From: Sphingosinicella sp. CPCC 101087
GTDB lineage: Bacteria > Pseudomonadota > Alphaproteobacteria > Sphingomonadales > Sphingomonadaceae
NCBI RefSeq assembly: GCF_004151485.1
Contig: NZ_SBFF01000012.1
Span: forward strand, 62,001 to 126,000
Direction: 5' to 3'
Length of the DNA stretch: 64,000 nucleotides
The translations under genes and the position numbers were made by a program. Under the pieces are notes generated by a model. It saw only the letters and a list, made by a program, of their open reading frames with translations. It was not told the DNA's origin and ran no database searches. Positions 8,803 through 18,489 of this stretch are shown here, one piece after another. Every line of letters begins with the position of its first letter. Positions within the stretch are counted from its first letter, which is position 1.

Positions 8803-9834
8803 CTAGGAAGCCGGGGAGAGACGCTCGAGGGCGATGTCGTCGGCAACTGCTCCGGTGCCTCGATCCTGTTCGCGCGCTCGCGCTGCTACTTCGCGAAAGG
8901 TATCGGCGAGCGTCAGGATGTGCTGCTCGACCGCTTCCGGGCTCCAGCCCGACCGCTGGTAATGAAGGTCGATGATTCCTCCGCCATTCGCCACGTAATC
9001 CGGGCAGTAGAGGATGCCGCGCTCCTTCAAGCGAAGGTCGTCTTCCGGATGGGCAAGCTGATTGTTGGCACCGCCGACCACCGCCTTGGCGCGGATGTTC
9101 GGGATCGAGTTATTGTTCAATATGGCACCGAGCGCGCACGGTGCGATGATGTCGACGTCGCTCGCGAGGATATCATCGACACTTCCGACTGTCGCTCCGA
9201 GATCCTCAGCAAGTTGGTCCGCAATCCGCCGATCAGTGTCGGCCACGATCAGGTCGGCGCCATCGGCTGCCAACAGATGCGCGAGCCGACCGCCGACATT
9301 GCCGACGCCCTGGATCGCAACCCTCAATCCCGAGAGCCCGACTGCGCCGAAGCGCAGCTCGGCGGCCGTGCGCATGCAATGATAGACACCGCGCGCGGTC
9401 GTCTGCGACGCGTTGCCCGCTTCGGCGAGCGTGCCCGCGGTAAAGGTCGTCCGTTCGCCGATCGTCTTGACGTCGTCGAGCGTCGTCCCGGAGTCGAACG
9501 AGGTGATGTAGCGGCCTTCGAGGCTTCGCACGAAATCGCCCATTTCGTGCAGGACAGCCTTCTTATCCGCGCGTCCGGGGTCCGCGATGATGACCGCCTT
9601 GCCGCCGCCATAGGGGATATTGGCGATGGCATTCTTGTAGCTCATCCCCTTGGAGAGCCGGAGCACATCCGTGACCGCTTCGGCCACGGTGGCGTAGGGG
9701 ACGATGCGGCATCCGCCCATCGCCGGCCCGCGCGCTTCGTTGTGGATCGCGATGAACGCTGTGAATCCAAGCCTCGGATTGTCGCGGCTGACGATCAGGA
9801 CATGGTCATCAAGATCTGGGTAAGCGCCGTACAT
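8803..9834 (-). CDS. Leu/Phe/Val (Glu-family) amino acid dehydrogenase
   Basis: A 343-residue NAD-dependent dehydrogenase. GPAMGGCRIV and LSKGMSYKNA contain the substrate loop and the catalytic Lys, and IPYGGGKAVI is the glycine-rich stretch of the N-terminal domain. VAIQGVGNVGGRLAHLL is the Rossmann dinucleotide motif, followed by VADTD, which fits NAD preference. Length and motifs match leucine, valine and phenylalanine dehydrogenases rather than the longer GDH. It deaminates the amino acid to its 2-oxoacid. It is the first gene of a four-gene minus operon and has a strong AAGGAGG site about eight bases before its ATG. The divergent Lrp regulator at 9951 is the expected controller. Confidence 0.9.
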   Translation of the reverse strand: MYGAYPDLDDHVLIVSRDNPRLGFTAFIAIHNEARGPAMGGCRIVPYATVAEAVTDVLRLSKGMSYKNAIANIPYGGGKAVIIADPGRADKKAVLHEMGDFVRSLEGRYITSFDSGTTLDDVKTIGERTTFTAGTLAEAGNASQTTARGVYHCMRTAAELRFGAVGLSGLRVAIQGVGNVGGRLAHLLAADGADLIVADTDRRIADQLAEDLGATVGSVDDILASDVDIIAPCALGAILNNNSIPNIRAKAVVGGANNQLAHPEDDLRLKERGILYCPDYVANGGGIIDLHYQRSGWSPEAVEQHILTLADTFREVAARAREQDRGTGAVADDIALERLSPAS

Positions 9835-9950
9835 GGGGTTCCTCCTTTCCGAAGGTTACACCCGAGCAGAGGGTTGAATCAGTTACATCGTTGCCCATTC
9901 TTGCGTGGAAACGCGTGACGTTCTTACCGAAGATGGGCTATAGGCGTTGC

Positions 9951-10421
9951 ATGACTACCCTGGACAGAATTGACCGCGAGATTCTCGCCCGCCTTCAACG
10001 GGACGGCGACCTGTCGATTAGTGAGCTCGCGGACCAGCTCGGCATGAGCGGACCGCCATGCTGGCGGCGGGTCAAGCGCCTGAAGGACGAGGGCGTCCTC
10101 ACGCATCGCAGCTGGCACGTCGATCCGGCCTCAGTCGGGCTCAACGTCGTGGTCTTCGCCACGGTTCGTCTGGCGACGCACGACGCGGCGGCCACCACTT
10201 CGTTTCGGGAGAAGGTACTCGATATCCCGGAGGTGATGGAATGCTACATCCTGCTCGGCACGAGCGACGTGCTGGTCAAGATCGTGGCGCCGGACATCAA
10301 GGCCTATGAAGCCTTCTATTACGACGTTCTGTCCCAGCTGCCGGGTGTCAGGGAGACGACATCCAGCGTCGTGATGAGCGCGGTCAAGCAGACGAGTGCG
10401 TTGCCGATCGCTCGGATCTAG
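9951..10421 (+). CDS. Lrp/AsnC-family transcriptional regulator
   Basis: A 156-residue regulator with an N-terminal winged HTH (DRIDREILARLQRDGDLSIS, then LADQLGMSGPPCWRRVKRL) and a C-terminal RAM/ligand-binding domain (VMECYILLGTSDVLVKIVAP). The ATG at 9951 gives the canonical family N-terminus; an upstream start at 9891 would add 20 unusual residues. It is divergent from the amino acid dehydrogenase operon with about 115 bases between the starts. That layout is typical of Lrp-type activators that sense the amino acid being degraded. It probably senses a branched-chain or aromatic amino acid. Confidence 0.92.
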   Translation: MTTLDRIDREILARLQRDGDLSISELADQLGMSGPPCWRRVKRLKDEGVLTHRSWHVDPASVGLNVVVFATVRLATHDAAATTSFREKVLDIPEVMECYILLGTSDVLVKIVAPDIKAYEAFYYDVLSQLPGVRETTSSVVMSAVKQTSALPIARI

Positions 10422-10463
10422 GAGTCAGGGCAGGTCCATGACCTGTGGGGCCGCGCCCTTTTG

Positions 10464-10910
10464 CTACAGCCACGCGACCAGATCGCCGAACGCAAGGGCG
10501 ATGGTTGCGGTGTTTCGTAGGGGATGGACCGCGATGCGGTCGGATGACCTGAAACCGGCATAGAAAACGACACGGACCGTGCCCGGCGGGGCGTTGCAGG
10601 CGGCAAGGGGTGTCACCGATCCCGGGGTCACGCGGAGGAGCTGCTCCATCTCGGCGGGCTTGGCGAACGAAAATTTGCCGGCGCCGAGCGTCTCAGCCAT
10701 CTCCTTCAAGTCCGCGCGTCGGTCGCTCGGCAGGTCGATCAGCCAGAAATTGCCCTTCTTGCCCTTCAGGAAGAGGTTCTTGGTGTGAGCTGCCGGAAGG
10801 TCACGGTGGACCGCGTCGCTCTCATCGCCAGTGAAGACAGCCATGTGCTCCAGCTTTTCGAAGGCGATACCGGCTTCGACAAGGCCGGCATAGATTTGAT
10901 CTTCCGTCAT
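10464..10910 (-). CDS. YbaK/ProX-type prolyl-tRNA editing domain protein
   Basis: A 148-residue free-standing aminoacyl-tRNA deacylase of the YbaK/PrdX group. The sequence has the family blocks TKNLFLKGKKGNFWLIDLPS, the ADLKEMAETLGAGKFSFA segment and PGSVTPLAACN. These enzymes hydrolyse mischarged tRNA, usually Ala-tRNA(Pro). The ATG at 10910 has a GGAGG site at 10914-10918 and fits the family N-terminus; a longer start at 10970 is therefore unlikely. It lies between two regulators and is transcribed away from the glyA/sox cluster. A role in protecting against unusual amino acids released by the catabolic island is possible but not shown. Confidence 0.85.
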   Translation of the reverse strand: MTEDQIYAGLVEAGIAFEKLEHMAVFTGDESDAVHRDLPAAHTKNLFLKGKKGNFWLIDLPSDRRADLKEMAETLGAGKFSFAKPAEMEQLLRVTPGSVTPLAACNAPPGTVRVVFYAGFRSSDRIAVHPLRNTATIALAFGDLVAWL

Positions 10911-11004
10911 ATGCCTCCAAGCGTTGGCCGCCTTCGAGTTGAGTTCTTGAACAAATACGACACGCTGCATAACCTTCGCGCCTCACAGAGCATCGGAGAC
11001 ATCA

Positions 11005-11994
11005 ATGGCGGACAGCACGGCAGAACGGCCGAAACTGCGGATCGGCTTCGTGCTGGCGCCGCGGTTCACGTTGGCCGCCTTCGCGAACTTCGTCGATGCG
11101 GTGCGGCTCGCCGCGGACGAAGGGGATCGCAGCCGGCAGATCGACTGCCAGTGGGCGGTGCTCGGCGAGCCAGGCGGGACGATCGAGTCGAGCTGCGGCT
11201 TGCATGTCCAGCCATGGGACACGCTCGATGACCCCGGACGCTTCGACTATATCATCGTGGTCGGCGGGCTGCTGCATGGCGGGATGCGCGTGTCGCAGCG
11301 CGTGAACGCATTCTTGCAAGCTGCAGCGGACGCCCAGGTCTCCCTCGGGGGCTTGTGCACAGGATCCTTCATTCTTGCCCGCGCGGGCCTGCTCGGCGGC
11401 TATCAGGTCTGCGTCAGCTGGTTCCATATCGCCGATTTCAAGGAGGAGTTCCCGGCGCTCCAGGCGGAATCCAGCCGCATGTTCGTGATCGATCGAGACC
11501 GGCTGACCTGCGCCGGCGGAACCAGCGTCGTTCACTTGGCCAGCCACCTGATTGAAAAGCATTGCGGACGTAGCCAGGCGATAAAGAGCCTTCGTATCCT
11601 CATTGAGCAGGCGGCGCTGCCGACCGGCGCATGGCAACCGGAAGAAGTGGTCACCCGCCCCGCGCAGGACAGCCTGGTCAAGCGCGCGATGCTGGATATC
11701 GAACAGGATGTCGGCCACCGCACTCCGTTGCCGAAGCTGGCAGGCTCGCTCGGCATCAGCGTCCGCCAGTTGCAGCGGCGCTTCGAATGCGACATCGGTA
11801 TTGGCGTGCGCGGATATCGCAGCAGCCTGCAGCTCTCCCGCGCCAAGTGGCTCGTTGAACATACCGACCGGTCGATGACGGAGATCGCGCTTGACTGCGG
11901 CTTTTCGGATTCGGCGCATTTTTCCCGGACCTTCAAGACGCATTTCGGCATCCTGCCTTCACTGCACCGGAAGCAGGCCGCGGCGAACGGCTAG
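11005..11994 (+). CDS. GlxA/GbdR-type AraC regulator with DJ-1/PfpI-like domain
   Basis: A 329-residue regulator. Residues 1-190 form a class I amidotransferase/DJ-1-like domain (FDYIIVVGGLLHGG, then GGLCTGSFILARAGLLGG), and residues 220-325 form the AraC double HTH (LAGSLGISVRQLQRRFE, then MTEIALDCGFSDSAHFSRTF). This architecture is shared by GlxA, CdhR, GbdR and SouR, which activate genes for carnitine, glycine betaine and sarcosine breakdown in pseudomonads and burkholderias. It stands directly upstream of glyA and the sox genes on the same strand, so it is the best candidate activator of the cluster, responding to an N-methylated glycine derivative. The exact ligand is inference. Confidence 0.88.
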   Translation: MADSTAERPKLRIGFVLAPRFTLAAFANFVDAVRLAADEGDRSRQIDCQWAVLGEPGGTIESSCGLHVQPWDTLDDPGRFDYIIVVGGLLHGGMRVSQRVNAFLQAAADAQVSLGGLCTGSFILARAGLLGGYQVCVSWFHIADFKEEFPALQAESSRMFVIDRDRLTCAGGTSVVHLASHLIEKHCGRSQAIKSLRILIEQAALPTGAWQPEEVVTRPAQDSLVKRAMLDIEQDVGHRTPLPKLAGSLGISVRQLQRRFECDIGIGVRGYRSSLQLSRAKWLVEHTDRSMTEIALDCGFSDSAHFSRTFKTHFGILPSLHRKQAAANG

Positions 11995-12114
11995 CTACGT
12001 CCCAGATCTAGCGTCATGGATTGGCGCAATCATTCTGAAGATCGTCACGTTTCTTCAATCTCATCCCTATCGCCTGCCATATGGAGGCTGCACGACCTTG
12101 TCCTAGGAGCAGTG

Positions 12115-13419
12115 ATGGTCAGCGCTTCGATCAGCCGGGATGATACAGCTTTCTTCGGCGGCCAGCTCGCGGATGCGGACCCGGCGGTGGACGCCGCGAT
12201 CACGGCGGAGCTTGGCCGGCAGAGCGATAAGCTCGAGCTGATCGCGTCGGAAAATATCGTCTCCACGGCCGTGCTCCAGGCGCAGGGCTCGATCCTCACC
12301 AACAAATATGCGGAAGGCTATCCGGGCAAGCGCTATTATGGTGGTTGCGAACATGTCGATGCGACGGAGCAGCTCGCGATCGATCGTGCCTGCCGGCTGT
12401 TCGGCGCGCGGTTCGCCAATGTCCAGCCGCATTCCGGCGCCCAGGCCGATATGGCGGTGGTCTATGCCTTGCTCCAGCCGGGCGACACGTTGATGGGGAT
12501 GAGCCTTGCCCATGGCGGCCATCTGACCCATGGCGCCGCGCCGACATTTTCCGGCAAATGGCTGCACGCGGTGCAATATGGCGTTCGGGAAGCCGACCAG
12601 CGGATCGACTATGAAGCGGTGGCGGACCTCGCCAGCGAATATCATCCCAAGCTGATCATCGCCGGCGGCTCGGCCTATCCGCGGCAGATCGACTTCGCGC
12701 GTTTTCGAGAGATCGCCGATTCCGTGGATGCCAAGCTGATGGTCGACATGGCGCATTTCGCCGGCCTCGTCGCGGGCGGGGCGCATCCCAATCCCCTCGA
12801 GCACGCCCATGTCGTGACCTCGACCACGCACAAGACGCTGCGGGGGCCGCGCGGCGGCCTCATCCTTACCAATGACGAGGAACTGGCCAAGAAGTTCAAC
12901 TCGGCTATCTTCCCCGGCATCCAGGGCGGGCCGCTGGAGCATGTCATTGCGGCCAAGGCCGTCGCGTTCGGCGAGGCGCTGCGGCCGTCGTTCGCCGGCT
13001 ATGCACGCCGTGTCGTCGAGAACGCCAAGGTCCTTGCCGCATCGCTCGAGCGGGCGGGCTATACGATCGTTTCCGGCGGCACCGACACCCATGTCGTTCT
13101 CGTCGATCTGCGGGCCCAGGGGCTGACCGGCAAGGGGGCGGAACGCCTGCTCGACGACGCCGGGATCACCTGCAACAAGAACGGCATTCCGTTCGATCCC
13201 GAAAAGCCGTCCGTGACGTCCGGCATTCGGCTCGGCTCGGCCGCGCTGACGACGCGCGGCTTCGACGCCGCCGCGTTCGACGTGGTCGGGCGGCTCATCG
13301 GCCGCGTGCTCGACGCAGCGGCGGCGGGCGAGGTGCCGGAGGCGTTGCTGGCGGACGTGCGCGGCAACGTGACCGCGCTGTGCGAGCGCTTCCCCATCTA
13401 CGTAACCACGCGCGGCTGA
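12115..13419 (+). CDS. glyA: Serine hydroxymethyltransferase
   Basis: A 434-residue PLP enzyme. The N-terminal [19 protein letters not shown], the YYGGCEHVD block and the PLP-lysine motif [13 protein letters not shown] are all present, as is [13 protein letters not shown]. It transfers a one-carbon unit between 5,10-methylene-THF and glycine to make serine. The ATG at 12115 has an AGGAG site at 12105-12109; the frame extends upstream to 12016 but without such support. A dedicated copy next to sarcosine oxidase genes is a known arrangement: sarcosine demethylation yields glycine plus methylene-THF, the two substrates of this enzyme. Serine then goes to the SdaA encoded at 18490. Confidence 0.95.
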   Translation: MVSASISRDDTAFFGGQLADADPAVDAAITAELGRQSDKLELIASENIVSTAVLQAQGSILTNKYAEGYPGKRYYGGCEHVDATEQLAIDRACRLFGARFANVQPHSGAQADMAVVYALLQPGDTLMGMSLAHGGHLTHGAAPTFSGKWLHAVQYGVREADQRIDYEAVADLASEYHPKLIIAGGSAYPRQIDFARFREIADSVDAKLMVDMAHFAGLVAGGAHPNPLEHAHVVTSTTHKTLRGPRGGLILTNDEELAKKFNSAIFPGIQGGPLEHVIAAKAVAFGEALRPSFAGYARRVVENAKVLAASLERAGYTIVSGGTDTHVVLVDLRAQGLTGKGAERLLDDAGITCNKNGIPFDPEKPSVTSGIRLGSAALTTRGFDAAAFDVVGRLIGRVLDAAAAGEVPEALLADVRGNVTALCERFPIYVTTRG

Positions 13420-13428
13420 CGATCCCAG

Positions 13429-14682
13429 ATGCAACGCTTTTCAGCCCTCGCGCTCCTTCGGCATGGTCTCGGCCGACATCAAGGCTGGAAGCCGCAATGG
13501 CGTAACGCAGCTCCCAAGCCGAGCTATGACGCGATCATCGTCGGCGGTGGTGGTCATGGCCTGGGGGCGGCTTACTATCTCGCCAAGGTGTACGGCATCC
13601 GCAACGTCGCGGTGGTGGAGAAAGGCTGGATCGGCGGCGGCAATACGGGTCGTAACACAACGATCATCCGATCCAACTACCTGTTCGAGGAAAGCGCGGC
13701 ACTCTACGATCACGCGCTCAAATTGTGGGAAGGGCTCAGCCAGGAGCTCAACTACAATGTGATGTTCTCGCAGCGCGGCGTGATGATGCTCGCGCACAAC
13801 ATCCACGATATCCAGGTCTTCAAGCGCCACGTCCACGCCAACCGGATCAACGGCGTCGACAATGAATGGCTGACGGCGGAGCAGGCGAAGGACTATTGCC
13901 CGCCGCTCAACATCGACCCGAACGTCCGCTACCCGGTGCTGGGCGCAGCGCTCCAGCGGCGTGGCGGCACGGCGCGGCACGATGCGGTGGCCTGGGGCTA
14001 TGCCCGCGCCGCCGATGCGCTGGGCGTCGACATTATCGAGAATTGCGAAGTGGCCGGGATCAGGCGCGACATGGCGGGGGCAGTCGCGGGCGTGGAGACG
14101 AGCCGCGGCTTCATCGCTTCCAAGCGGGTTGGCGTCTCGGCGGCAGGCCACACCAGCGTCGTGCTCGACATGGCGCATGTGCGCCTTCCGCTGGAAAGCT
14201 TCCCGCTGCAGGCGCTGGTTTCGGAACCGGTGAAGCCGGTCTTCCCCTGTGTCGTCATGTCCAACACGATTCACGCCTATCTAAGCCAGTCGGACAAGGG
14301 CGAGCTGGTGATCGGCGCAGGCACGGACGTCTATACCAGCTACACCCAACGCGGCGGCCTGCACATCGCCACCCATACGCTGGAGGCGATCTGCGAGCTG
14401 TTCCCGCGATTTCGCCGGATGCGAATGCTGCGCAACTGGGGCGGAATCGTCGATGTGACGCCGGACCGCTCACCCATCATCGCCAAGACGCCGGTGACGG
14501 GCCTTTATGTGAATTGCGGCTGGGGCACGGGCGGCTTCAAGGCCACGCCCGGCGCCGCGCATCTTTTCGCCCACACCATCGCCCGCGACGAGCCGCATCC
14601 AATCAACGCACCTTTCACGATCGAGCGGTTCCGCGACGGTTATCTGATCGACGAGGCTGCGGCGGCGGCCGTAGCGCACTGA
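13429..14682 (+). CDS. soxB: Sarcosine oxidase-type beta subunit, copy 1
   Basis: A 417-residue FAD/FMN-binding subunit of a heterotetrameric N-methyl amino acid oxidase. It shows the dinucleotide motif [18 protein letters not shown], the [19 protein letters not shown] block and [18 protein letters not shown]; the His in RHDAVAW corresponds to the residue that covalently holds FMN in characterised SoxB proteins. The beta subunit oxidises the N-methyl group and passes the carbon to the alpha subunit. The start lies nine bases after glyA. Compared with copy 2 (19948) the substrate-side regions differ strongly (for example [20 protein letters not shown] against TLAHDRHGLEMARRSANAM). The two enzymes may therefore accept different N-methylated substrates. 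Confidence 0.93.
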   Translation: MQRFSALALLRHGLGRHQGWKPQWRNAAPKPSYDAIIVGGGGHGLGAAYYLAKVYGIRNVAVVEKGWIGGGNTGRNTTIIRSNYLFEESAALYDHALKLWEGLSQELNYNVMFSQRGVMMLAHNIHDIQVFKRHVHANRINGVDNEWLTAEQAKDYCPPLNIDPNVRYPVLGAALQRRGGTARHDAVAWGYARAADALGVDIIENCEVAGIRRDMAGAVAGVETSRGFIASKRVGVSAAGHTSVVLDMAHVRLPLESFPLQALVSEPVKPVFPCVVMSNTIHAYLSQSDKGELVIGAGTDVYTSYTQRGGLHIATHTLEAICELFPRFRRMRMLRNWGGIVDVTPDRSPIIAKTPVTGLYVNCGWGTGGFKATPGAAHLFAHTIARDEPHPINAPFTIERFRDGYLIDEAAAAAVAH

Positions 14683-14697
14683 GGAGAGAGTCGGGCG

Positions 14698-14982
14698 ATG
14701 TTGATCATCCGCTGCCCTTATTGCGGTGAACGACCGGAGCTGGAGTTCGCCTATGGCGGCCAGGCGCATATCGCGCGGCCTTTGCAGCCGTCTGATCAGA
14801 ACGATGAGGACTGGAACGTCTATCTGAACCTGCGCGCCAATCCCAAGGGATGGCACAGCGAGCGGTGGCGGCACATCCATGGCTGCGCTCGCTTCTTCAA
14901 CGCGGTTCGCGACACCCGAACCGATCACTTCCTCGCCACCTACAAGATGGGCGAGCCCGCCCCCGAGGTGCCCAGCACGTGA
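14698..14982 (+). CDS. soxD: Sarcosine oxidase delta subunit, copy 1
   Basis: A 94-residue zinc-binding subunit. Cys6 and Cys9 (CPYCG) plus the later HIHGC (His-x3-Cys) reproduce the C-x2-C and H-x3-C zinc ligands known from SoxD, and FAYGGQAHIARP is the family core. It is structural and bridges the alpha and beta chains of the oxidase. It overlaps the alpha gene by a GTGA (14979-14982). Confidence 0.93.
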   Translation: MLIIRCPYCGERPELEFAYGGQAHIARPLQPSDQNDEDWNVYLNLRANPKGWHSERWRHIHGCARFFNAVRDTRTDHFLATYKMGEPAPEVPST

Positions 14983-17960
14983 CCACTACACTCTTCCGAA
15001 CGGGAAGCGGCGGGCTGATCGACCGCTCGCGCCCGCTGCGTTTCACCTTCGACGGCAAGTCCTATTCGGGCCTGCAGGGCGACACGCTCGCATCCGCGCT
15101 TCTGGCCAACGGCGTGCATCTCGTCGGGCGCTCGTTCAAATATCATCGGCCGCGCGGGATCATGGGTATCGGTGCCGACGAGCCGAACGCGCTGGTCGGC
15201 GTCCGACGCGACGATGCCCGCTATACGCCGAACCTGCTCGCGACGCAGGTCGAACTCTATGACGGTTTGGACGCCGTAAGCCAGAACCGGCACCCGAGCC
15301 TCGAGAACGATCGAATGGCGGTCAATGACAGGCTGCTGAGCCGATTCATTCCCGCCGGCTTCTACTACAAGACGTTCATGTGGCCGCATAAGGCGTGGGA
15401 CAGGCTGTACGAGCCGCGCATCCGCGCCGCGGCCGGCCTCGGCGTAGCGCCGGACAAGCCGGACCCCGACAGCTATACCCAGCGCTACGCGCATTGCGAC
15501 GTCCTGGTGATCGGCGCAGGTCCGGCGGGCATCACGGCGGCAATGGAAGCGGCGACAGCGGATGCCCGCGTCATCCTGTGCGACGATCGAGCGGCCATGG
15601 GAGGATCGCTGCTCTCCGCCGCGAGTGTGACGATCGCCGGCAAGGATTCGAGCGTCTGGTTGGACGAGTCACTGGCAGCTTTGGCGCGCATGCCGAACGT
15701 CACGCTCCTGTCCCGCACAATCGCCTTCGGCTATTATCCGCATAACTGGATCGGTTTGACCGAAAGGCTTACCGATCATCTCGCGGTTATGCCGGCGGGC
15801 CGGCCGCGCGAGCGGCTCTGGCAGGTACGGGCGAAGGAGGTCGTCATCGCGGCGGGTGCGATCGAGCGGCCGCTCGTCTTCCCAGGCAATGACAGGCCGG
15901 GCATCATGCTCGCCGACGCAGCCCGCACCTACCTTCAGCAATATGGCGTCTCGGTGGGCCGCAGAGTTGCCATCGTCGCGGCTCACGACAGCGCCTATCG
16001 CGCCGCCCACGAGTTGAGGGCGGCCGGCATAGCGGTGGTGGTGATCGCCGACATCCGCAGCCGGCCCGCAGTCGCCAACCCGCCGGATTGTGCCGGCACC
16101 CGAATCCTCTCCGATGCCTCGATCGAGGGAACGACCGGCAAACTGCGCGTTACTTCCATCACGCTGTCGGCCGGGAGTAAGCGAGAGACATTCGCCTGCG
16201 ATACCGTGCTGATGGCGGGCGGCTTCACCCCCAGCGTGCACCTGTTCTCGCAGTCGCGTGGCAAGCTTGCATGGGATCCGGAGCTCCAGGCCTACCTCCC
16301 TGGCCAATCGGCGGAAGCCGAGCGCTCGGCCGGCGCCTGCCGCGGGCGCTTCGCGCTTGAGGAGGCGCTTGCGGACGGCATGGAGGCGGGAAGGGCGGCC
16401 GCTCGGTCGGCGGGCTTTGCGACTGGGGTGGAGGTCCATGGTCCTGCCGTCACTGTGAGCCACCCGATCGGCGAGGGCGGCCATATCGGAGCGACATCAT
16501 CGTCGAAAGGAGCAAAGGACAAGGCTTTCGTCGACTGGCAGAACGATGTCACCGCCAACGACATCCTGCTGGCGGCGCGGGAGGGGTTCATCTCCATCGA
16601 GCATGTGAAGCGCTACACCACCACCGGCATGGCGACGGATCAGGGCAAGCTTTCCAACATCAACGCCCTCGGCATCGTCTCCGAAGCTACGGGTCGCACG
16701 ATCCCGGAGATCGGCCTCACCACCTTTCGGGCACCATACACGCCGATCACCTTCGGCAGCCTAGCAGGCCGCGCCCGCGGCGACCTGTTTGATCCCGCGC
16801 GGGTGACCGCGTTCAATGACTGGGCGATCGAGCAAGGCGCGGTGTTCGAGAATGTCCGCAACTGGAAGCGCGCGCATTATTTCCCGCGTCCCGGGGAGGA
16901 CATGCATGCCGCCGTCGCCCGCGAATGCCTCCAGGTGCGGAAAAGCGTTGGTATCTTCGACGCCTCGACGCTCGGCAAGATCGAGGTGGTCGGCCCTGAC
17001 GCGGCCGAGTTCCTGAACCGCTTCTACGTCAATGCGTGGACGAAGCTGGGCGTCGGCAAGTGCCGGTATGGCGTGCTCCTCCGCGAGGATGGTTTCATCC
17101 TCGACGATGGCGTAGTCGGCCGGCTCGCGCCCGATCGCTTTCACGTCACCACCACGACCGGCGGCGCCGCGCGCGTCCTCAACATGATGGAAGACTATCT
17201 CCAGACGGAATGGCCTGATCTCAGGGTCTGGCTTACTTCCACGACGGAGCAGTGGAGCGTGATTGCGGTGCAGGGGCCCAACGCCCGCGAAGTCCTATCG
17301 CCCTTAATCGAGGGGCTGGATGTATCGGCCGAGGCCTTTCCTCACATGAGCATCGCCGACGCGCAGATGTGCGGCGTGCCGATGCGCCTGATGCGGGTCA
17401 GCTTCACCGGCGAGCTCGGTTTCGAAGTCAATGTCCCGAGCGGCTATGGCGCCATGGTGTGGCAGGCCATCTGGGAACGCGGCAAGCTCTACGACATGGT
17501 GCCATACGGCACGGAAACGATGCACGTGTTGCGCGCGGAGAAGGGCTTCATCATCGTTGGCCAGGAGACGGACGGCACGGTCACGCCCGACGATGTGGGC
17601 CTCGCCTGGGCGATCGGTAAGGCGAAGCCGGATTTCGTGGGCAAGCGCTCCCTGGCACGCCCGGCCCTTGCGGCGTCGAACCGCAAGCAGCTTGTCGGTC
17701 TCCTGACGCGGAATCCGCAGATTGCATTAGAGGAAGGCGCGCAGATCGTGAGCCCGTCCGCGCCAGGCACCTCGATAGGCCATGTTACGTCGTCCTATCA
17801 CAGTTCGGTCCTCAAGAAGTCGATTGCGCTTGCGCTGGTGCGCGGTGGCCGCGCCCGGATTGGACAGATACTCCACGTCTCGATGCCGGGGGGGAGCATT
17901 CCCGTGGGAGTCGTTGCACCGGTTTTTTTCGATCCGGAGGGGAAGCGCATCAATGTTTGA
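14979..17960 (+). CDS. soxA: Sarcosine oxidase alpha subunit, copy 1
   Basis: A chain of 993 residues starting with GTG at 14979, overlapping soxD. It has an N-terminal 2Fe-2S-like fold without the cluster cysteines (GDTLASALLANGVHLVGRSF), an NAD-binding domain (DVLVIGAGPAGITAAMEAA), a central domain (NDRPGIMLADAARTYLQQYG) and a C-terminal GcvT-like aminomethyltransferase domain (VGIFDASTLGKIEVVGPDA onward). The GcvT part binds tetrahydrofolate and captures the methyl carbon as 5,10-methylene-THF instead of releasing formaldehyde. Its stop overlaps the gamma gene by eight bases. It is clearly homologous to, but diverged from, the second copy at 21545. Confidence 0.94.
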   Translation: MTTTLFRTGSGGLIDRSRPLRFTFDGKSYSGLQGDTLASALLANGVHLVGRSFKYHRPRGIMGIGADEPNALVGVRRDDARYTPNLLATQVELYDGLDAVSQNRHPSLENDRMAVNDRLLSRFIPAGFYYKTFMWPHKAWDRLYEPRIRAAAGLGVAPDKPDPDSYTQRYAHCDVLVIGAGPAGITAAMEAATADARVILCDDRAAMGGSLLSAASVTIAGKDSSVWLDESLAALARMPNVTLLSRTIAFGYYPHNWIGLTERLTDHLAVMPAGRPRERLWQVRAKEVVIAAGAIERPLVFPGNDRPGIMLADAARTYLQQYGVSVGRRVAIVAAHDSAYRAAHELRAAGIAVVVIADIRSRPAVANPPDCAGTRILSDASIEGTTGKLRVTSITLSAGSKRETFACDTVLMAGGFTPSVHLFSQSRGKLAWDPELQAYLPGQSAEAERSAGACRGRFALEEALADGMEAGRAAARSAGFATGVEVHGPAVTVSHPIGEGGHIGATSSSKGAKDKAFVDWQNDVTANDILLAAREGFISIEHVKRYTTTGMATDQGKLSNINALGIVSEATGRTIPEIGLTTFRAPYTPITFGSLAGRARGDLFDPARVTAFNDWAIEQGAVFENVRNWKRAHYFPRPGEDMHAAVARECLQVRKSVGIFDASTLGKIEVVGPDAAEFLNRFYVNAWTKLGVGKCRYGVLLREDGFILDDGVVGRLAPDRFHVTTTTGGAARVLNMMEDYLQTEWPDLRVWLTSTTEQWSVIAVQGPNAREVLSPLIEGLDVSAEAFPHMSIADAQMCGVPMRLMRVSFTGELGFEVNVPSGYGAMVWQAIWERGKLYDMVPYGTETMHVLRAEKGFIIVGQETDGTVTPDDVGLAWAIGKAKPDFVGKRSLARPALAASNRKQLVGLLTRNPQIALEEGAQIVSPSAPGTSIGHVTSSYHSSVLKKSIALALVRGGRARIGQILHVSMPGGSIPVGVVAPVFFDPEGKRINV

Positions 17961-18486
17961 CCCCGATGTCACTTCGCCGCTGGACGACGGTAGCCCGGCG
18001 ATCACGCCCGTGGGTCCCGTCTCTCGCGCTATAATCCGGTGCCGCGCGAGCGATATCGATCTCGTCTCCAATAGAATCGATATAGCTCTACCACGCGCAG
18101 CCTGCCGCTCGGTGCAGGACAGCGGGTTGAGTGCGCTCTGGCTGGGGCCGGACGAGTGGCTGATATTGAACGCCACCCCGGCGGATAGCTGGGTATCGGA
18201 ACTCTCGGCTCGGCTCGATGGCGCGCTCTGCTCGCTGGTGGACGTTAGCCATCGCCAGGTGGCACTATCCGTCCACGGCCCCAGGGCAGAGGATATCCTC
18301 GCTACGGGCTGCGCGCTCGACCATTCCATCGCGGCCTTTCCGGTGGGCATGTGCACCCGCACCATGTTCGCAAAGGCCGAGATTGTGCTCTGGCGCACGG
18401 GGGCAGCAAACTTTCATCTCGAGGTCTGGCGTTCTTTCGCCCGATATGTCGAGGCGCTGCTGCGCGAGGCGGAAAGCGAACGATAG
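17953..18486 (+). CDS. soxG: Sarcosine oxidase gamma subunit, copy 1
   Basis: A 177-residue subunit with the SoxG core: LSALWLGPDEWLIL, DVSHRQVALSVHGPRAEDIL and a C-terminal EVWRSFARYVEALL. It packs on the alpha chain and completes the alpha-beta-gamma-delta complex; it has no known catalytic residue. The ATG at 17953 overlaps the alpha stop. The sdaA gene begins three bases after its stop, so transcription continues. Confidence 0.88.
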   Translation: MFDPDVTSPLDDGSPAITPVGPVSRAIIRCRASDIDLVSNRIDIALPRAACRSVQDSGLSALWLGPDEWLILNATPADSWVSELSARLDGALCSLVDVSHRQVALSVHGPRAEDILATGCALDHSIAAFPVGMCTRTMFAKAEIVLWRTGAANFHLEVWRSFARYVEALLREAESER

Positions 18487-18489
18487 GAA

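Noticed and set aside
11995-12114. Possible glycine riboswitch before glyA
   Set aside because: The 120-base leader lacks the conserved glycine aptamer core; only an AGGAG site is seen.
12103-13434. Minus-strand frame of 443 codons over glyA
   Set aside because: Antisense to an unmistakable serine hydroxymethyltransferase with the PLP-lysine motif.
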